Shown piece by piece: positions 38,201-41,853 of a stretch of 41,853 nucleotides of DNA (the first letter of the stretch is position 1; each line of letters begins with the position of its first letter). The notes under the pieces are model-generated. The model was not told the origin of the DNA and did not search any database. It saw only the letters and a list, made by a program, of their open reading frames with translations. The translations under genes and the position numbers were made by a program. Source of the DNA: an uncultured Oscillospiraceae bacterium (GTDB lineage: Bacteria > Bacillota > Clostridia > Oscillospirales > Oscillospiraceae). The DNA lies in assembly GCA_934561515.1 (NCBI GenBank), contig CAKTGM010000015.1, positions 1 to 41,853 of the forward strand, read 5' to 3'.

Positions 38201-38920
38201 ATCGTTGATCGTGATCTCATCAAGATGCGTGGAGAAGGTCGTGTGGCGGCAGTGGTCGGACCAGTAGGTATCGACCACGCGCACCTCGGTCACGCTGGGG
38301 TCGCGGTGCTCTTCGTCGCGGAAGTAGGCTTGCAGGGTCTTGAGGTCGTCAAGATCCATGGCAAGGCCCATGGAGGAAAGGAGCGCGGTGAGCGCGGCAT
38401 CGTCCATCGCGGTAAAGCCCTCGACCGAAGCGACGCTCTTCGGCTCAGAGAGGTTCTCGGCGAGCGTTTCGGGCTTTGCAAGCGTGGCCTCGCGGCTCTC
38501 GACGGGGTTGATAACATAGCGCTTGACGGCCTCAACATCGGCGTTGGAAAGTGCGCCGTAGAGCGCATAGACCTTCGCCGTGCGGATGCGCGGGCGTTCG
38601 CCCTGGCTCAAAAGCTGGATGCACTGGGCTGCGCTGTCGGCGCGCTGGTCGAACTGGCCGGGCAGCGGCTCAACGGCGAAGGCGGCGGCAGCGCCGGAAA
38701 CGTCGGCCTCTTCGCTCGTCAGGTCGAGCTGCGGCTCGGAAAAGACGGTGGTGCAGGCATAGTCAAAAAGATCCTTGTCCATGCCCTCGGCGTCGTAGCG
38801 GTTCCAGATGCGCACGCTTGTAAGGCCCATGAGGTTCAGAAAAGAGCGGCAGTCGGACAGCAGGCCCGCGCACTCGGGCGCAAGGCCGGGCTTTTTCTCC
38901 ACGCAGACTCTATATACCAT
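35252..38920 (-). CDS. purL: Phosphoribosylformylglycinamidine synthase, single-chain
   Basis: A 1222-residue FGAM synthase, the fourth step of purine synthesis. It joins an N-terminal PurS-like part, two AIR-synthase-type halves (MFKNETHNHPTEIEPFGGAA; a second half around TQRSPSQAMAA), and a C-terminal glutaminase. The glutaminase has PVFPGTNCEYD, VPGGFSGGDE, the nucleophile cysteine in LGICNGFQ and SHGEGRF. The N-terminus is close to that of the clostridial clade of large PurL, distinct from Bacillus PurS/Q/L subunits. Its ATG overlaps the purD stop by one base (TAATG), so translation is coupled. Confidence 0.97.
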   Translation of the reverse strand: MVYRVCVEKKPGLAPECAGLLSDCRSFLNLMGLTSVRIWNRYDAEGMDKDLFDYACTTVFSEPQLDLTSEEADVSGAAAAFAVEPLPGQFDQRADSAAQCIQLLSQGERPRIRTAKVYALYGALSNADVEAVKRYVINPVESREATLAKPETLAENLSEPKSVASVEGFTAMDDAALTALLSSMGLAMDLDDLKTLQAYFRDEEHRDPSVTEVRVVDTYWSDHCRHTTFSTHLDEITINDPAVKGAYERYLAAREEVYGAEKAAKRPRTLMDIATIGTKTLKKRSLLPELDESEEINACSIHVPAKVNGEEQDWLLMFKNETHNHPTEIEPFGGAATCIGGCIRDPLSGRAYVHQAMRVTGGGDPRKTLAETIPGKLPQRKLAQTAAAGYSSYGNQIGLATGHVAELYHEGYIAKRLECGAVVAAAPAENVVRERPAPGDVVILLGGRTGRDGIGGATGSSKSHDLKSLTTMASEVQKGNAPEERKIQRLFRDGEVTRLIKRCNDFGAGGVSVAIGELADGLEINLDAVRKKYEGLDGTELAISESQERMAVVVAPEDEEKFIAAAQNENLEAYRVAVVTESPRMVMRWRGETIADLSRAFLDTNGATKHASVAVEAKKSAAVSAPATLREMAGSLKSASRRGLTERFDSTVGAFTLLMPFGGKTQRSPSQAMAALLPVLPGNTTEQGSIMAWGCDPDAMSADPYTGAHGAVYTSVAKIVAAGADYHKAYLSLQEFFEKLRSEPVRWGKPFSALLGALDAQLELGAAAIGGKDSMSGTFLDHDVPPTLISFAVAPALASEIVTTDFKKAGHGVYLFSGKTAEEQKSAWENFTALARAGKVESVWAVENGLAEAVFKMSLGNEIGFAAEKTALDWFAPMPGAIIAELNEDVPGAARIGATTAEKTITLGADSASIEELAALNDAVLEEVYPTRTGKTGTVEPFSCEAETRVSPAIKLARPKALIPVFPGTNCEYDTKRALMEAGADAEPFIIRNLTSADVADSVERFAKAVGESQIIVVPGGFSGGDEPDGSAKLITAFFRNAAVKEQITALLEQRDGLMLGICNGFQALIKLGLVPYGKIMDTDSGCPTLTYNVIGRHQSRLVRTRVCSNKSPWLAGTKVGDIYTVPISHGEGRFLASEELVRTLAANGQIATQYVDLDGHATMDAAFNPNGSLCAIEGITSPDGRVLGKMGHTERIGTQLYRNVPGRYEMELFTSAVRYFK

Positions 38921-40197
38921 TATTCTCTCTCCTTCTGCGCGGCAAGGGCCTTGCGGCCGATGTCGCTGCGGCAGTATTTGTTGGCAAATTCAACTTCGCC
39001 GGCAAGGCGGTAAGCCTCCTGCACGGCGCGCCCCAGCGTGGGCGCAACCGCGGTGACGCCGAGCACGCGCCCGCCAGCGGTGAGGAGCGCATCGCCATCC
39101 TTCTTCGCGCCTGCAACATAGGTGTGCGCGGCGGCCTCTTCGCTCATCGTGATGGGAAAGCCGCTCTCGTACTTTTTGGGGTAGCCCTCGGAGGCGAGGA
39201 CGACACAGCAGGCGGAATCGGTCGAAAACTCGACGGCGGCATCCTTGAGCGTGCCGTTCGTCGTCGCGCGCATGACGCTCAGCAGGTCAGAGGAAAGCAG
39301 CGGCAGCACGACCTGCGTTTCGGGGTCGCCGAAGCGGCAGTTGTACTCCACGACCTTGGGGCCGTTCTTTGTGAGCATAAGGCCGAAGTAGAGGCAGCCC
39401 TTGAAGGGACGGCCCTCGGCCTTCATCGCGCGGATGGTGGGCAGGAAGATCGTCTCCATGCACGTTTCCGCGATCTCCTTCGTATAGTAGGGGTTCGGCG
39501 CGATCGTGCCCATACCGCCGGTGTTGGGGCCCTTGTCGCCGTCGAGCGCGCACTTGTGGTCCATGGAGGACACCATGGGGACGACCGTTTCGCCGTCGGT
39601 AAAGCTCAGAACGGAGACCTCGGGGCCTTCCATAAATTCCTCGATGACGACGCGCGCGCCGCTCTGGCCGAAGGCCTTGTCCTCGATCATGGAGCGAACG
39701 GCGGCCTTCGCCTCCTCGACCGTCTGCGCAACGACGACGCCCTTGCCGAGCGCCAGACCGTCCGCCTTGACGACGATGGGCGCGCCCTGCGCCTCAATAT
39801 AGGCGCAGGCGGCCTCCACCTCGGTGAAGAGCTCGTACTTCGCCGTGGGGATGCCGTACTTTTTCATAAGATCCTTGGAAAAGGCCTTGCTCGCCTCGAT
39901 GACGGCGGCCTTCTTGTCGGGGCCGAAGCAGGGGATGCCCGCCTCGCTCAGCGCGTCGACCGCGCCGAGGGCGAGGGGATCGTCCGGCGCGACGACGGCG
40001 TAGTCGATCCCGTGCGCCTTGGCAAACTCGACCTGCGCGGGGATGTCCTTCGCGCCGATCTCGCTGACGCAGACCGCATCGGCGGCGATGCCGCCGTTGC
40101 CGGGCAGGCAGTAGATCACCTCGACCGCGGGATTTTCCTTTAATTTCTTGATGATGGCGTGTTCGCGGCCTCCGCCGCCGATGACCATGAGCTTCAT
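38920..40197 (-). CDS. purD: Phosphoribosylamine-glycine ligase
   Basis: A 425-residue ATP-grasp enzyme that joins glycine to phosphoribosylamine, the second step of purine synthesis. The signatures VIGGGGREHAI, KADGLALGKGVVVA, and NCRFGDPETQ are exact. The ATG at 40197 follows AGGAGG, and its stop overlaps the purL start. It lies 18 bases after the AICAR formyltransferase gene in the same operon. Confidence 0.98.
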   Translation of the reverse strand: MKLMVIGGGGREHAIIKKLKENPAVEVIYCLPGNGGIAADAVCVSEIGAKDIPAQVEFAKAHGIDYAVVAPDDPLALGAVDALSEAGIPCFGPDKKAAVIEASKAFSKDLMKKYGIPTAKYELFTEVEAACAYIEAQGAPIVVKADGLALGKGVVVAQTVEEAKAAVRSMIEDKAFGQSGARVVIEEFMEGPEVSVLSFTDGETVVPMVSSMDHKCALDGDKGPNTGGMGTIAPNPYYTKEIAETCMETIFLPTIRAMKAEGRPFKGCLYFGLMLTKNGPKVVEYNCRFGDPETQVVLPLLSSDLLSVMRATTNGTLKDAAVEFSTDSACCVVLASEGYPKKYESGFPITMSEEAAAHTYVAGAKKDGDALLTAGGRVLGVTAVAPTLGRAVQEAYRLAGEVEFANKYCRSDIGRKALAAQKERE

Positions 40198-40215
40198 GGA
40201 GAAATTCCTCCTTGC

Positions 40216-41394
40216 TTAATGATGGAACAGGCGCATACCGGTAAACGCCATGGTGATACCGTATTTGTTCGCCGTCTCGATGACGTTGTCATCGCGGATC
40301 GAGCCGCCCGGCTCGACGATGTAGGAAACGCCGCTCTTTCTCGCGCGTTCAACATTGTCGCCGAAGGGGAAGAAGGCGTCGGAGCCGACGGTCACGCCGC
40401 TCTGGCGCGCGATCCATTCCTTGCGCTCCTGCGCGCTCAGCGCCTCGGGGCGCTCCTTGAAGACGCGCTGCCACGCGCCGTCAGCGAGCACATCCTCGCA
40501 CTCGTCGGAGATGTAAACGTCGATGGCGTTGTCGCGGTCAGGGCGGCGGATGCCGTCCGCAAACGGCAGGGCAAGCACCTTCGGGTGGCGGCGGAGATAC
40601 CAGTTGTCCGCCTTGCTGCCGGCAAGACGCGTGCAGTGGATGCGGCTCTGCTGGCCCGCGCCCACGCCGATGGTCTGGCCGTCCTTGGCATAGCAGACGG
40701 AGTTCGACTGGGTGTATTTGAGCGTGATGAGCGAAACGATCATGTCGCGCTTCGCGTCATCGGGAAGGGTCTTATTCTCAGTGACGATGTTCTCCAGAAG
40801 AGACGCGTCGATCCTGAAGTTGTTGCGTCCCTGCTCAAAGGTGATGCCGAAGACGTCCTTCTGCTCCTGCGGGGCGGGAACGTAGGCAGGGTCGAGCTGC
40901 ACGATGTTGTACTTGCCGCCCTTTTTCGTCTTCAGGATGGCGAGCGCCTCCTCGCTGAACGAGGGGGCGATGATGCCGTCGGAGACCTCGCCCTTGAGAT
41001 ACTCGGCGGTGGCGGCGTCGCACTCGTCGGAGAGCGCCGCCCAGTCGCCGTAGGAACAGAGGCGGTCTGCGCCGCGGGCGCGGATATAGGCGCAGGCAAT
41101 GGGGGAAAGTGTCGCGTCGGGCTCGACAAAATAGATCTTTTTGTCCACCTCGTCGAGCGGCAGGCCGAGCGCCGCGCCCGCGGGGGAAACGTGCTTGAAG
41201 CTCGCCGCGGCGGGAAGTCCCGTCGCCTCCTTCAGCTCGCGCACAAGCTGGAAGGAGTTGAAGGCGTCAAGCAGGTTGATGTAGCCGGGCTTACCGTTCA
41301 GAACGGTGAAGGGCAGGTCGCCGCCGTCTTTCATAAAGACGCGCGCGGGCTTCTGGTTGGGATTGCAGCCGTACTTGAGTTCAAGCTCGTTCAT
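40216..41394 (-). CDS. Stand-alone AICAR formyltransferase (PurH C-terminal domain type)
   Basis: A 392-residue enzyme matching only the AICAR transformylase half of bifunctional PurH. It should transfer a formyl group from 10-formyl-tetrahydrofolate to AICAR. The active-site SFKHVSPAG (Lys67-His68), IVQLDPAY, and RIHCTRLAG motifs and the C-terminus DAFFPFGDN are present. It begins at residue 1 with MNELELKYGCNPNQKP, so the cyclohydrolase half of PurH is absent by design. The IMP cyclohydrolase is supplied by the separate PurO-type gene immediately upstream, ten bases away. The ATG at 41394 follows GAGGAG. Confidence 0.95.
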   Translation of the reverse strand: MNELELKYGCNPNQKPARVFMKDGGDLPFTVLNGKPGYINLLDAFNSFQLVRELKEATGLPAAASFKHVSPAGAALGLPLDEVDKKIYFVEPDATLSPIACAYIRARGADRLCSYGDWAALSDECDAATAEYLKGEVSDGIIAPSFSEEALAILKTKKGGKYNIVQLDPAYVPAPQEQKDVFGITFEQGRNNFRIDASLLENIVTENKTLPDDAKRDMIVSLITLKYTQSNSVCYAKDGQTIGVGAGQQSRIHCTRLAGSKADNWYLRRHPKVLALPFADGIRRPDRDNAIDVYISDECEDVLADGAWQRVFKERPEALSAQERKEWIARQSGVTVGSDAFFPFGDNVERARKSGVSYIVEPGGSIRDDNVIETANKYGITMAFTGMRLFHH

Positions 41395-41404
41395 ATCGTT
41401 CTCC

Positions 41405-41853
41405 TCACTCGCCTAAATTCTTGTTGAACAGCTTCACTTCGCCGTTCACGTTTGCATAAAGGGACACCTTGTTGTCCGCGTTGAGCGCCGCCCAGACCTC
41501 CTCGGGAGAGGGAACGCTCACCTCCATCGGCTCGCCGGCGAAGGTCGGCAGCGGGCTGCCGTCGCCCTGATAGGTGCTGATGAAGTAGGCCTTATCCTCG
41601 TCGCAGCCCTCGTAGCAGAAGAACTCGCGAAGACACCGGCCGTCCTTGTGCTTTAAGATGGACATCTCAAACGTACCGTCCGCATGGATGATCGCAGAGA
41701 TGCGCGGCGTCCAGTTCGGGCCGTCGGGCTCATATTCGCGCGTCATGAGGCCGCGGCGGAAGTCGCCGTGCTCGCAGATGGTGTCGGTCTGGTCGCCGTT
41801 CGTCACGACGAGGTCGCTGCCCATCGTGCGGACGGGGTGATAGATGATGAGGC
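41405..41853 (-). CDS. PurO-type IMP cyclohydrolase, 5' end beyond window
   Basis: About 148 residues of the C-terminal part of a protein that matches the archaeal-type IMP cyclohydrolase PurO/IMP_cyclohyd family (PF07826). It runs open to the window edge, with LIIYHPVRTMGSDLVVTNGDQ at the visible start. The ending is PEEVWAALNADNKVSLYANVNG. It should close the ring of FAICAR to give IMP, the last step of the pathway. Identification rests on family memory and on being beside a formyltransferase that lacks its own cyclohydrolase. The internal ATG at 41824 is not the real start because coding continues upstream. Confidence 0.8.
   Translation of the reverse strand, partial: LIIYHPVRTMGSDLVVTNGDQTDTICEHGDFRRGLMTREYEPDGPNWTPRISAIIHADGTFEMSILKHKDGRCLREFFCYEGCDEDKAYFISTYQGDGSPLPTFAGEPMEVSVPSPEEVWAALNADNKVSLYANVNGEVKLFNKNLGE

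Overview
The window looks like a chromosomal segment of a GC-rich, endospore-forming Clostridia (an Oscillospiraceae-like Firmicute is my best guess). The reasons are strong AGGAGG-type ribosome binding sites, sigma-A promoters mostly of the TTGnnn-N17-TATACT form, a yaaL-bofA sporulation pair behind a sigma-E-like promoter, a Clostridia-type single-chain PurL, and the conserved NifU-like/GGGtGRT pair. No tRNA, rRNA, CRISPR array, insertion sequence or phage gene was seen. Genes are dense on both strands. Long open frames opposite real genes are by-products of the GC-rich codon usage and were discarded.

Layout. 1-1545: NifU-like Fe-S scaffold gene followed by a GGGtGRT gene cut by the window edge (minus). 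1618-3003: membrane-anchored phospholipase D-type protein (minus). 3119-6104: copper-resistance unit (plus), with a CsoR-type operator, a CopA ATPase carrying a C-terminal CopZ-like domain with its own start signals, and a CsoR repressor. 6108-7232: AI-2E family permease (minus). 7513-8169: small alarmone synthetase (plus). 8244-8687: tadA (minus), divergent from yaaL-bofA (8777-9300, plus). 9330-10061: TtcA-like tRNA thiolase (minus), divergent from rplM-rpsI (10291-11138, plus).

11392-15942: a 1516-residue secreted protein (minus) with about 15 BspA-type leucine-rich repeats, a central region with propeller-like sequences and CARDB-like domains. 16181-18758: a compact minus-strand operon of an unrecognised acidic 130-residue protein and two different radical SAM enzymes, the least explained unit here. 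19099-23489: MoxR-type AAA+ ATPase and VWA protein, then a zinc alcohol dehydrogenase and a small helical protein (minus). 23623-26142: NhaC-type antiporter and M20D amidohydrolase (minus). 26234-28101: Na/Pi cotransporter with a PhoU domain behind a Pho-box-like repeat (plus). 28194-29630: Lar-like zinc ribbon and an HTH-TPR regulator (plus). 29698-32780: alcohol acetyltransferase and DUF6320-like protein (minus), divergent from an alpha/beta hydrolase (plus). 32915-33655: acyl-ACP thioesterase (plus).

33720-41853: a purine operon (minus) in the order PurO-type IMP cyclohydrolase (cut by the edge), stand-alone AICAR formyltransferase, purD, purL, guaB. The usual bifunctional PurH is replaced here by an archaeal-style split pair, and guaB carries the IMP made by the operon into XMP/GMP synthesis. 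Intrinsic terminators, several usable in both directions, separate most convergent units.
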